Origin: Solea solea
Taxonomy: Eukaryota; Chordata; Actinopteri; Pleuronectiformes; Soleidae
DNA: 64,000 bases
Direction of reading: 5' to 3'
NCBI RefSeq assembly: GCF_958295425.1
Contig: NC_081149.1
Location: forward strand, 8,003,654-8,067,653
In this document: one piece after another, positions 24,716 to 35,285 of the stretch
Numbering within the stretch: the first letter of the stretch is position 1
How the letters are laid out: each line of letters begins with the position of its first letter
Notes under the pieces: model-generated
What the model saw: only the letters and a program-made list of their open reading frames with translations
Databases searched by the model: none
What the model was told of the DNA's origin: nothing
Made by a program: the position numbers and the translations under genes

Positions 24716-26425
24716 TTTGGGATAACAAACATTTTTCCACAAAATTCCATGACATATAAGATGATGATACATAAAACACTAAATTACAAACACTTTACCT
24801 CATCCAGAGATTTTTCAGAGATTTCACCGTGTTGTTCCTGAGGTAAAACCACAGATATTAATCTGCTAATGTGCGACTGTGTTCTTGTGTTCTTGACTGT
24901 GTTTTTTTTCTCCCTGTTCTTAGTTTAGTTTTGCAACAGCAACTGATAAGAGAGAGGCGACAGATAACGACAACAAGGATCGACTCTTAATCTGTTCAAA
25001 TTCTTCGAGCAGACTCACAAAGGAAAGTCTGTGGCTCTCCAGCGCTCAAAGCTGACAACGTGAACTTTTAACACCACAATCATTTCGCAGTCAGAGTACG
25101 AGAAGGACGAGGCCAAAAAAGCAGAGTGTGCATGACTTCACACATGTTTCCCTGAATCCTTGCAGTTTTTCTTTCATTTTTCCACCAAGGATATAAAAGG
25201 AGCCTGTGTCAGTAACGGCCATTGTTCCTCCTCTCAAGGACAAAATAAATGTATTTATTAGTGGTCTCCGTCGTGCCACCCTCTGAAGACTATTGTTTAG
25301 TTTTAAGCTGTGCTGCAGGTTTGAGAGAATTCCTGTGTTTTATTGTAAAAGCTCCAGGTGCCGGTTTCTGTGGCAGCATGAAATGTGAAGTGAAGCTCAA
25401 AAGATTGACCTTCCTGTTTGCACTCCATTCACTCCTGAATGTATAGTTGTGTCTTTAAGGGCTTATTGACATAATGTGTGTATATTATGATGTATGTCAT
25501 GGGAAAATATATTAGATTTTTCTTTGATCAGACAAGGAGAATACTTTTAGGTGCGATTTAATGTGTAAATGAAACAAAAAATATTCAGAATGTGTAAATG
25601 TTTAATGATATATTTTGACCACAAATTAATTTAAAATCTATTTAGATTTTTTACTTGAAGTGAAAGTAACAGTTCTACGTTGTAAAAGTACTGTTATGTA
25701 TGCATTCAGTTTTACCAAGATAATTATTATTTGATAATATTCATTATTATGGATGTCATTGATGTTTGGAGCTGAGTTTTAATAAATAATTGTATTATTG
25801 TTATGAATATATACTGTATATTAAATATAAACATTAAATATGACAGGCAAGGTAGGTCAGTTTTTTACATAAAAACAAAATAACATTTAAAATGCGTGAA
25901 CATTAAAATTTACAACATATATTCTCTACTGTTGTGTAGAATATCCATTGTGAATAAACATTTAGACCAAAATGGAGCATAACATATGCACAAAACAACA
26001 ATTTACTCTAAAATTATGATTATAAAAAGATAAAACTTTATTTATATAGGAATAAATGATCAGAAACAAACAAAATGGATGAACAATGTCATTATACAGT
26101 ATACTGTATGTAAATTCAAAGGAACAAAACATCTTGTGTTGCTATGCAAATGACAAAAACATTATCATACATTTATTCACTATACTTTGCTCAAGTAGTA
26201 AAATCTCAAGGCTTATTTTTGCTTCTCACTCTACAATCAATTCAATATTACAGAACATCAGCTCTAAATTGTTGGCTGTTTTTGATCCAACAGGGTTATT
26301 ATGTGTATATGTAAGTAAAGTGCCCAGTTGTTGATGTATGAAATATTTATCTCTCAGTGCACAGTTCATCTACTCATTCAGTTTAGTGCATAATTCATGT
26401 GCTACGAGGATTAGTATGTTTATAC
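24716..26425. other. Intergenic, no gene recognised
   Basis: Very AT-rich from about 25440 onward, with no domain-bearing frame. A piece near 25655-25705 (ACTTGAAGTGAAAGTAAC, TAAAAGTACTGT) resembles the ACTTAAGTAAAAGTAC repeat class seen at 63448. Otherwise nothing. Confidence 0.45.
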
Positions 26426-26487
26426 TGTATATATATGTATGTATGTATATATATATATATATGTATATATATATTTATTTATATATT
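26426..26487. repeat. Imperfect TATA/TATG microsatellite
   Basis: Runs of ATATATATGTATGTATGTATATATATATATATGTATATATAT-like sequence directly upstream of the 21-bp minisatellite. The minisatellite unit also contains GAATATAT, so the two may share origin. Confidence 0.85.
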
Positions 26488-26515
26488 ATGGCATGCCGTT
26501 CAGGAAATTAATCTT

Positions 26516-27097
26516 TGAATATATGGAATGAAACTTTGAATATATTGAATGAAACTCTGAATATATGGAATGAAACCTTGAATATATGGAATGAAACTGA
26601 ATATATGGAATGAAACTTTGAATATATGGAATTAAACCTTGAATATATTGAATGAAACTCTGAATATATGGAATGAAACCTTGAATATATGGAATGAAAC
26701 TGAATATATGGAATGAAACTTTGAATATATGGAATTAAACCTTGAATATATGGAATGAAACCTTGAATATATGGAATTAAACTTTAAATATATGGAATGA
26801 AACCTTGAATATATTGAATGAAACTCTGAATATATGGAATGAAACTTTGAATATATGGAAGGAAACTTTGAATATATGGAAGGAAACTTTGAATATATTG
26901 AATGTAACTCTGAATATATGGAATGAAACTTTGAATATATTGAATGAAACTGAATATATGGAATGAAACTCTGAATATATGGAATGACACTTTGAATATA
27001 TGGAATGAAACTTTGAATATATTGAATGAAACTCTGAATATATGGAATGAAACCTTGAATATATGGAATGAAACCTTGAATATATGGAATGAAACTT
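26516..27097. repeat. 21-bp minisatellite with 103-bp higher-order units
   Basis: About 28 tandem units of consensus GAATATATGGAATGAAACTT (plus one base; 21 bp), with 19-bp variants and TTGAATG/GGAATTAAAC variants. Positions 26538-26640 and 26641-26743 are identical 103-base blocks, each made of 21+21+19+21+21 units, so homogenisation by unequal exchange is recent. As 21 is a multiple of three, long frames stay open; the minus-strand frame (VSFHIFK repeated) at 26784-27134 is a by-product, not a protein gene. Confidence 0.95.
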
Positions 27098-27100
27098 GAC

Positions 27101-27108
27101 TGACGTCA
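27101..27108. promoter_or_regulatory. Perfect CRE palindrome TGACGTCA
   Basis: Within CTGACGTCAG, at the exact edge of the minisatellite. It would bind CREB/ATF proteins in principle. A chance match is quite possible, and no promoter next to it is recognised. Confidence 0.3.
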
Positions 27109-27120
27109 GACTTCACGGAA

Positions 27121-27585
27121 GTGCCTGCGGCCATCGTGTGTAACGAGTGGATGCTGCAGCAAAAAGTGACAATGAGTCAGGCCGCTCGCAATCTCGTTGC
27201 AGCAATATTAAACAAAGAGAACATCATTAACACACTGGCGAATTCGTGTACGTTCCAAAATCCTCCCGATACCCCTGCCCAATGCCGTTCTTCTGACGAA
27301 GAAGTTAGCTCCCTTTTTAACCATGGCAGACCTACTACAACAGGCCAGGCAGCTGTTTATCAGGCCAATCTCAGCCTTCAACCTCACAGGAGTGCCCCAA
27401 AACATATGTATATATGTGTATATATATATATATATATGCTCTTTTTAAAATCACTCAGTCTCAGAAAGCAAAGGGGAGGATTGATCAGGCCTTTAAAGGC
27501 AACATGTATCACTGTACTTCATCCCCAATGTCACATCGGATGTGCTGCATGTCTGCGACACCAACCCCCCCCCGCGAGACTCTAA
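27121..27585 (+). CDS. Open frame of unknown status, possible exon relic
   Basis: 154 codons, the longest plus-strand frame of the intergenic part. The first ~95 residues have balanced amino-acid use (MSQAARNLVAAILNKENIIN; SSDEEVSSLFNHGRPTTTGQ), unlike the neighbouring repeat frames, and then run into a TA microsatellite translated as YICVYIYIYM. No domain recognised, no clear splice sites checked with confidence. It could be a degraded transposon-encoded or gene-derived piece. Probably not a functional gene as drawn. Confidence 0.15.
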   Translation: MPAAIVCNEWMLQQKVTMSQAARNLVAAILNKENIINTLANSCTFQNPPDTPAQCRSSDEEVSSLFNHGRPTTTGQAAVYQANLSLQPHRSAPKHMYICVYIYIYMLFLKSLSLRKQRGGLIRPLKATCITVLHPQCHIGCAACLRHQPPPARL

Positions 27586-28335
27586 CAAACGATGCAGCTC
27601 CAGATCCCTGAGCTCCTGCTCCCATGTATACCTGCCATCCTCCTGGTGGCCCACCTCCCCACGGAGAGGTGCCCCCGCACCCTCGCTCATTTAATCCGGA
27701 CCTGCCGGGAGACCGCAGCGTTTTTCTATGAAGAGACATCTGCCTGACCTTCCTTGATGAGTGCATGTTCTGTGTACATCACTCCCAGCTGTGCCGTCAA
27801 GAACCCTGATACTCTGTCATCTTCTCATCATTGGGTTCTCCTCTGGCCGCGTCTCCCGGGACGAACTCTCCTCACTGCTGCAACCTGTACCTCGGCTGAT
27901 AGTTTCGACAGCCGCCGCCGCAGCAGCCACCTTGTTTTGGACTGTATGCATTATCACAGCGAGGCGGATTTCAGCTGAAAACACTGCCACATTTTGACAC
28001 ATCTGTCTTAAAGTGCTCGGTTGGCCCTCGCGGCTGCGACTCCTCTCCCGCTTTGATGAAAGTGGAGCCATGTTGGTTGGAGTATCTCGCCTTCAGCACC
28101 TGACTGACACTCCAGCCACGACTCTCTCCTCCCAGCACTTATGGAGCTTAAGATGTGTTACAGTGTTTCTCTCTCCGCGGACAGAAGGCATAATAGTCAC
28201 CCAGCATAAGACTTTATAGAGGCCGAGGAAGGGAAGGCAAAGTGACAGAGGGCCTATCAGTGCAGAGAACAAGTTCCCCCCCCTCCCGCTCCCGTCCTGT
28301 CCATGCACCTCCCTGCTTTGTAATTGCTGTGTGAC
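27540..28335. other. GC-rich, stop-poor stretch, no gene recognised
   Basis: Distinctly richer in C, G and CpG than flanks (CACCAACCCCCCCCCGCGAG; CTGGCCGCGTCTCCCGGGAC; CAGCCGCCGCCGCAGCAGCC). Six overlapping frames on both strands stay open because stops are rare at this composition. None shows a domain. Could be a CpG-containing regulatory region or an unrecognised transcript. Confidence 0.35.
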
Positions 28336-28754
28336 TCCTGCACGGCTGCCTCCGCTCGGACCAGTTGTCACTTGTTGTTTTCTGGTTCAGCAAATTTAAC
28401 TAAATGTGTTCAGATTCCTCCTGCCTGGCTGGACTCATCTCTGTGCACTGTAGAGGCCTCCTCCTCCAACACACTGACACAGAATGCAGCTTTGTCTTGT
28501 TCTTGTCATCATGTTCAATCTTCCCCCTGAGAGCCCTCGAGAGAGAAGACTGCCGGTCTTCTTCTTTTTTTCTTCCCTTTTTGCGAACAAATTCAGCTCA
28601 AAGGCCTGGATTTTGCCTCACTGCCAAACACATGCGGTTTCAAGAGCAAAATAATTGTACCGATGGATGCGGCGTCCTTCAAAATGGACGGGATGATGGA
28701 TGAAGTATTAAAGTAGTAGTAATAAATTACTAAATATTCAGCCTTTTTTCATTT

Positions 28755-28840
28755 CCCTGCAGGAGTTAATGGTCTCAATCACTATTGTTTCAGGTCCTCA
28801 TTAATAAAATATGATGTCACTTTTTGTAAATAAAGAAAAA
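28755..28840 (+). repeat. Dispersed repeat fragment (GTTAATGGTCTCAATC family)
   Basis: Shares the exact 19-mer GGAGTTAATGGTCTCAATC (28762-28780) with 35122-35140, and downstream similarity (CAGGTCCTCATTAATAAAAT versus AAGGTCTTCGTCAACAGAAT). Known to me as a common teleost repeat. Confidence 0.7.
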
Positions 28841-30235
28841 TGTAATGATGATGCCTTCAAAAACATTCAAAATGGGAGTCTGTGTCCATTTGTTCTGAAG
28901 TCTATGGCATGAAAACACTTCCACAGACGAGGTGAGGATCATCATTAAAACGAGAGTGTGAATCTCGAGGTGCTAAAACCTCCATTATGTGTTCTTTACT
29001 CCTCATACACACATGTATAATGTCGCATTCTGAGGTGATATTTCCAAAGCCATCGCCATTATCGTCAATTACATTTGCATGTGTGAAGACATGGCACAGT
29101 CCTATAGTGTTTATACATAAAGCCATCTTTCTTCATTGAAAGAAAGAGTTAGAGAGAAGGGGGGGGTAAAATAAAAAAAAATACACGCACATAAATAATG
29201 CACTGTTTTTGAGTAGTTGCAGAGCACTCAGCGAGACCAGAGAAGAGCAAATGCGACATGTGAGAAACATTCCAGTTTGTTCTTGTTCTTGCTTCGCCTT
29301 GCTCACGACACAGAGACTATTCTCACACATCTGCTGCCACACAGGAGGCTTATTCTGTCAGAGTTATGACACCGGCGGACTCCAGGAAGAAGCCTCTGTG
29401 AGATACAGCGGGATAAATTATGTCCAAATGTGAGAGTCAGTGCTCCCAAACAGAGATCCCTCTCTTCCATGTCTCATCTCCATGCACATTCTTGATCTCA
29501 ACCAATACTCAGTACACCAGGCAGCCAGGGACAGTGTGCAGAAGGTACATTTAAGTGAAAAATGACACTTCGGTATCATAGTTAGAGCCTGCTACTTTTT
29601 GTATTTGACTTTACTCAGTTTAAATCCGGGGCGACGTGCAGCAGGAATTCAAAGAGAGGGGAATCTTTTAGGAAATTTACGATATGCGACACATTGACAC
29701 CAATACCGATAATATCACGATACAGTGATTCTGACAATCATATAGCGAAGGAAACAAAACATCCGTGAAAAGTGCAGGATTTCTCTATTTATTCACAATA
29801 TAGAGAACAAATGTTTGCCCTGGTGTATCCATTATTATATTAGACGAAATATCTTCAAATCCATATTTTGACCCCAGCCCTAGTTAATATACTGGTTGAT
29901 ACTGATAATAAACTGCACACCTAAGCCTCAAAATGTCTATTTGGACTATTCTACTTTTATTTTGAAGCAATTGCACTCTCGTGCAAATACATATAAACCC
30001 TCCTTACACATAAAGGTTTATTAGGTACCTTTACTCATTGTAGTACAAATAAAACATCAAAAAAAAACATCGGCATTGACGTAATGTAAGTTAAAACGTT
30101 CTCTTAGACCACACTCCTCCACTCACGTCTGCTAATAATAGCTTTATTGTGAGGACAAAGTGTACATCATAGGCGTATGCGCTCTATATGAGTCACTGGG
30201 CCGCTTATATTCTCACAGCCACAAATGTGCAGTAA

Positions 30236-30252
30236 CACACACACACACACAC
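30236..30252. repeat. (AC)8 microsatellite
   Basis: Short AC run. Confidence 0.9.
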
Positions 30253-30829
30253 TTACTCTCAGTCACAAACTCTATATGAATACAGACCATTATACATTTT
30301 TAATGATTTCTGTACCACTGGTGAAGAAAATTATAAAATATCCAAAGACGATTTATCTTTTTATTTGAGACAAAGTGAAAATATGCACCTCCTTAATTGA
30401 ATTCCCTTCCAAACGTAATGGGTTCTTTCAAAACCCCCACTTCTCGACAAAACTTCAGGGAAATGAGTCCAGTTGATTTTTGACTAATCCTGCTGTACAG
30501 ACAGACGGCAGCGCTGGAAACATAACCTCCTTAACAGAGCCAATGAAGCTGCCATTCATAACTCCAAATGGTGAGAGACAACATCCTTGAGCAAAATGAT
30601 GTGAAAGCACCACACACAACAAGAGCTCGTCACCTAAAGCTCTGAAGGAATAAAAGTCAGTGTCCTAATGTCGTCCTGTTACGCTCCCTTTCAAACAAAA
30701 AGGGAAAAAAGACACACAACAATCAGTCAAGTATGAGTGCAAAAGCGTCCAAATTAACGTACAAAAATGTATAATCAAAGTAAATGTACAGTACAGTTTC
30801 CTTGAATGTGAGGCAGACAGAGCTAAAAG

Positions 30830-31506
30830 ACTATATCCATTATACGCCATACAGTTCTGGCACTACTCGGCTCAACTCGACTCATTTTTCCGTTAACGAT
30901 AGTATCTGGTATCTGGTGTATTTTTTTTATACCTGCTCTGGTGAGGTTCCAATGAGCTGAGCCGATACTAAAATGTGACGTCGACAGACTGTCGGCCACT
31001 GATTGGTCAGAGAGTGTTGTCACTGGAAGAGTCATGAGTGCGACGTCTGACACAAAAATCCAAACGAACAATGCTGAACTGTAGTTAAAAATGTGTTAAA
31101 AATCCTGAAAACGTGTGTGAATCTCAACATTTACCAAAGGACATGTCTAAAATCTCAACATTTAAGGAGTCTGGTCTATTTTGCGATAGCACAGCCAAAA
31201 GCCGGTGATCGTGAGCCGTTCAGTTGACCCGTTCAGTTGTATTTCAGTTCAGTGACCAGGACTGAACGATTCTATGAACAAACCTCTGAGTCTAATGATT
31301 CACAACAACTGCTTTACGAGTCACAAGTTTGTGCATTTGTGTCGCGTATAAAACAATAGCACGGCAGTTTCGTGCAGCTGTGGTATGAAGACTCCGCCCA
31401 CCTTGAGGAGGTACCATAATAATGGAAAACGGGGATAACAAACCAGGTGGAGTCGAGCCGTGCCATGGCGTGCTGAGTCATGCTGGAACTGTATAGTGGA
31501 AAAGCG
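30830..31506 (+). mobile_element. DNA transposon-like element with long imperfect inverted termini
   Basis: Left end: TCCATTATACGCCATACAGT then TCTGGCACTACTCGGCTCAA. Inverted right end: CCACTATACAGTTCCAGCAT, GACTCAGCACGCCATGGCAC, GGCTCGACTCCACC. These are imperfect inverted termini of about 55 bases. Internal GATAGTATCTGGTATCTGG, GAGGTTCCAATGAGCTGAGC and GATTGGTCAGAGAGTGTTG are known from a widespread fish MITE. No transposase present. A minus-strand partial copy is at 22052-22152. Confidence 0.65.
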
Positions 31507-34500
31507 GCATTATCAGTAACAACTGAGTATCTGTTGACACGATAGTGAATACCTGTTGGTAACTAATAACAATGGACTATCAAAATAAAGTGCTACCAGA
31601 AATAATCACAGCAAGAGTTAAAAACGGGCGTGGCTTGTCAGGTTGTGTTGCGAGCAGTTTATGATCCGACCCAGAGACACTGTGTTCATAATGGACACAG
31701 GTTTCACCCTCGGTTCACTGCAGCGTTTTTGCTGCTTTCGATTGAGCGAACACACACTGTGTGACGGAGATTTGCTCAGTGACCCTCTGCACAGCGCTAA
31801 TGTTCATTACTGGCTTATGTGGGACTTTGAAGATCCCCAGATGGTGTCGCTTGTTATTATTCATGCTCGTTGTTCAGGCTTCATGACCTGTAAATAATAA
31901 CGGCGTTGTTTTCATGGCATGAGACCACATACGGGAGCCCTCGGTTCGGAAATGTACACGTGATTTTTTCACACATCATTTTATCGCGTATATATATATA
32001 TATATATATAATTTTATTTTGTTTGTGTTGAAGCAGTGACGGCGTCAGAAATTCACAAAGTCACAAAACAAGAGCAAGAGGTCTTTATACATAAATAAAC
32101 CATCAGGCACACATTATAATAAAGAAAGCTGGTAATAATAAAAACAGAAACAATAACGTTTCAAAACACCGACAAGATATATATATATATATATTTGGTT
32201 TCACTGAATGTTTGTGGCCTCATAATTCCATAGGTTTTGTTATGCAAGCTCACACCAAGATACATTTACACCTTCTATAAACACAGTAATGCATTTTTTT
32301 TACTGTTAAACTGCGAAGCGAACCGCTCTGAAATACAGCAAGAAAAAGAGCAGCAACAAATAACATCTAATTTCATTTTAATTGCTTGTGTATTTGGCTG
32401 CTGTAGGCAACTAAATTAGAGAATTTAAGTTACATGTAAAGTTTTTTTGTGACATCCGTCTTCAGCTTTATTTGCTTCATATAAAAAAAGCTTTTAAGCA
32501 GATTGTAAAACCCGCCCTTTTATAAAAAAAAAAAGCCAAATACACCAAACCCGTATATTATGACTTCTCTGAGGAGGATAAAGGTCGGAATTCAGGAGTT
32601 ATTCCTTATCGTGGTGCGACTTGGTCCCGTCTGCTCTGTTCAATGAAATACCGTTGAATCAGTTTTGTTTTGGGGCGACGCATTCAGTCATATTCCTCTT
32701 CATAGTCTTTTGGATGAATACAGCAGAGTCTCTTTAGTATGCAGGTGAGGACGCGGTGACTATTAGAGCAGCTTTACACCTCAGGAATCCGAGAGAGTGC
32801 TCCTGATCCTGACTGATCCTGTGCTCAGCTCACCCTTCTGCTATCAGCTCAGTGATTCATCCTTTAAGATACATTTATGTACAGGACAATATTGGAGGGG
32901 ATAAATCCACTTTTACAGTCTCTTAAATTGCTGTATATTCCCGCAAAAGGCCAGTCCTCTCTGCTTTATCTTCAGATAACATAAGTTTTACCCACTTTTT
33001 TTATGGACGTTCACATTGTTTCACACAAATTCTCGGCTTTTAATGGGGAAATGTACGCATGACGGCACGCGGTCGGTAAATCAGGCAAGCCTGTGGTTTA
33101 TAGAATTGTACCAGCAAGCAGATTCCTGTTTTGGGGGCAAAAATAATCAACTTTCTTTTTGATGTGTTGTAAAACTCCCTGCAACTACAAACAGAAAAAT
33201 AGAACCACATGGGGGAATTGTCAATAAACATGGAGGTTAAATGGGCAAGCAAAGATACAAAAAGACATAATTGCATTATTGTGTTTTGTGGATTGTCTAA
33301 CAATGCACTCACACAGTAAAAACATTAGTTATTTGTTTCTCCTACTTCTTCTTATTCTGCCATTAACTCGTTCCACATTCAAACTTCAGAACATTCAGCT
33401 CAATGAGGACATTATTGCTTGTATTTTTCTTATTGGAATATATAACAATGTCCGAAATATCCAAGGTTATTTGCACATTCTTCCCTATAGAAGTACATTT
33501 AAAACATTCAGACATTCACAATTGAAATTTGAAGGCCACAATCCCCATTGCCGTTTCCTCAGAAATTACAAATAAAGACGCAGCACACATATGACAGTGT
33601 TGCAAACGGAAATAACACAGATTAGGATTGTATGGGATTTTTGAGGACAAAAAAATACCATTTAAAGTACAGACAAAAAACAGAAAGTTACACTTTAAGC
33701 CAGACATTTGACAGCATACAGTGATAAAATCGAGAGAGAATAATTCAGTTTAAACATGTACAGATATTGCAGATTCATGCAAAGTTATGTGAGACCAGCA
33801 GCCAGTTTTAGTGCAGACCTTTGGGACATAAAAAAAGAAGTCCGGTCATAATTTCCACCATTTTGGAAATAATGTAGGACCTTAAGAGTGGAGGTAATAC
33901 GCCAAGAATTGTCTTATAGATAAAAGTCGAGTAAAAAGAATTTTATTATGGCTTCTGGGAGAATTCTAACACTACATTATTTGAGAGATCCATTTTACAA
34001 TTGCATATTTAATACTGGCGAGGCAAATGAGAATGTATGTAAAGCTGTATTTTATTTTTCTGAATATTACTTTGGTGCCAGCGGTTGAACGATGGTGCAG
34101 TCTTATATAGCTTGCATCTTCTCTCGCTCTTCCATTCTTGACAATTCTGGTGATGTAATTCTTCCTCATATTTTGTAAGGGTAAATATCAAGCAGACGTT
34201 GTCAGCAGAGTGTCAGCGAAACTGACTGGTTGGTCTAACTCCTGACAGAGGACGGACTCAAAACAGAGAAGAAAAGACGGAATAAGTATCTGCAGCCGTC
34301 ACAGTGGGAGCTGTGGGACTGACAAATGTGGGCGCTTTGAGACGTTTTGGTCACAAACCAGAGCATTTGACAAAGTGAAATATTGATCATGTGACAATGA
34401 CGGTGCTCGATGGGAAGATATTATGAATTGTTCTGCTGGGGATTTCAAAAGTGTGTGCTAAATTTCCACGCAGTGGAGGTGCAACATGGAAAAAAACAAT

Positions 34501-34989
34501 GATTCCTCCACTGGGGACCATGAATATCTGTCAATCGAAAAGTTGTAGAACTGAACACTGAGATCAATGTAACCTCGCCATGGCTCCAAAAGGCCCCCGT
34601 GTTATACAAGAAAGAAAGAAAGAAAAAACATGACACGCACAATTTTAGCATGTGCCTTGTTTTTCTTTGTTTGTTTGGTTTTTCTTTGCAGGACGCTTGG
34701 AAAGTGCAGGACAGCTTGTTTATACCCTGACAGGCCAATTTGAACTGGTCAGCAGAATAAAAAAACAGTGATAATGAAAAAGGCACAGTCTTATTCTGTC
34801 CCCGTCAAACTATGACTATGACAGCGGGACGCAAAACAAACAAGAGCGAGGGATTGGAATGGATTTTGGCCACGTGTTGTTGTGATCTCCATAAGAAAAG
34901 AACTCACAAGAACCCAAGAAGTTTCTTATGGAACGATGTGTTCCCAAAAGAAAACTATAGCGAAATATTAATAAAAACCTGTAGCAACA
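31507..34989. other. Intergenic, no gene recognised
   Basis: Two short (TA)n tracts at 31989-32010 and 32177-32194, poly-A runs near 32524-32535, and generally AT-rich sequence with many short frames. Nothing with a domain or splice pairing. A GAAA run at 34610-34626. Confidence 0.5.
31989..32010. repeat. (TA)n microsatellite
   Basis: About 11 TA units after TTATCGCG. Confidence 0.9.
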
Positions 34990-35285
34990 TAGGTTTGAAC
35001 GGTGAAGCCTACAAAGTGGGACTGAAGTAGCAGTTAGCCACCAGGGGGCGACTCTACTAGTTGTAAAAAGAGCTTCTCATCTGCTATATATAAGACAATA
35101 TGTCAGTAAACCTTTTCCTGAGGAGTTAATGGTCTCAATCGCTAGTTTAAGGTCTTCGTCAACAGAATCTATTATCACTTTTGTAAATTATGTGCCCATT
35201 TTGAGGAAAACAGATGATCAAAGACAGCATATATTCAGTATATGACACTGTTTTAAGAGAAGAGCCTACAATTTGGCCTTCTTTA
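34990..35285 (+). repeat. Dispersed repeat copy (GTTAATGGTCTCAATC family)
   Basis: GAACGGTGAAGCCTACAAAG, GCCACCAGGGGGCGACTCTA and then GAGTTAATGGTCTCAATCGC. This is a longer copy than that at 28755 and shares its 19-mer and trailing region. Ends uncertain. Confidence 0.6.

Larger units (their letters stand above)
28336..30829. other. Intergenic with repeat fragments
   Basis: 28755-28840 is a repeat fragment listed separately. About 29650-29885 shows TTACGATATGCGACACATTG, ACCGATAATATCACGATACA and, at the end, ATTTTGACCCCAGCCCTAG, typical phrases of a fish 'ATATCG' element. A (AC)n tract lies at 30236-30252. No gene recognised. Confidence 0.45.

Noticed and set aside
26516..27097. Possible CRISPR-like array
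   Set aside because: Units are contiguous with no unique spacers, and the context is a vertebrate genome; this is a minisatellite.
26784..27134. 116-codon minus-strand frame with repeated VSFHIFK
   Set aside because: It is wholly inside the 21-bp minisatellite. The unit length, a multiple of three, keeps the frame open, and 19-base variants shift it.
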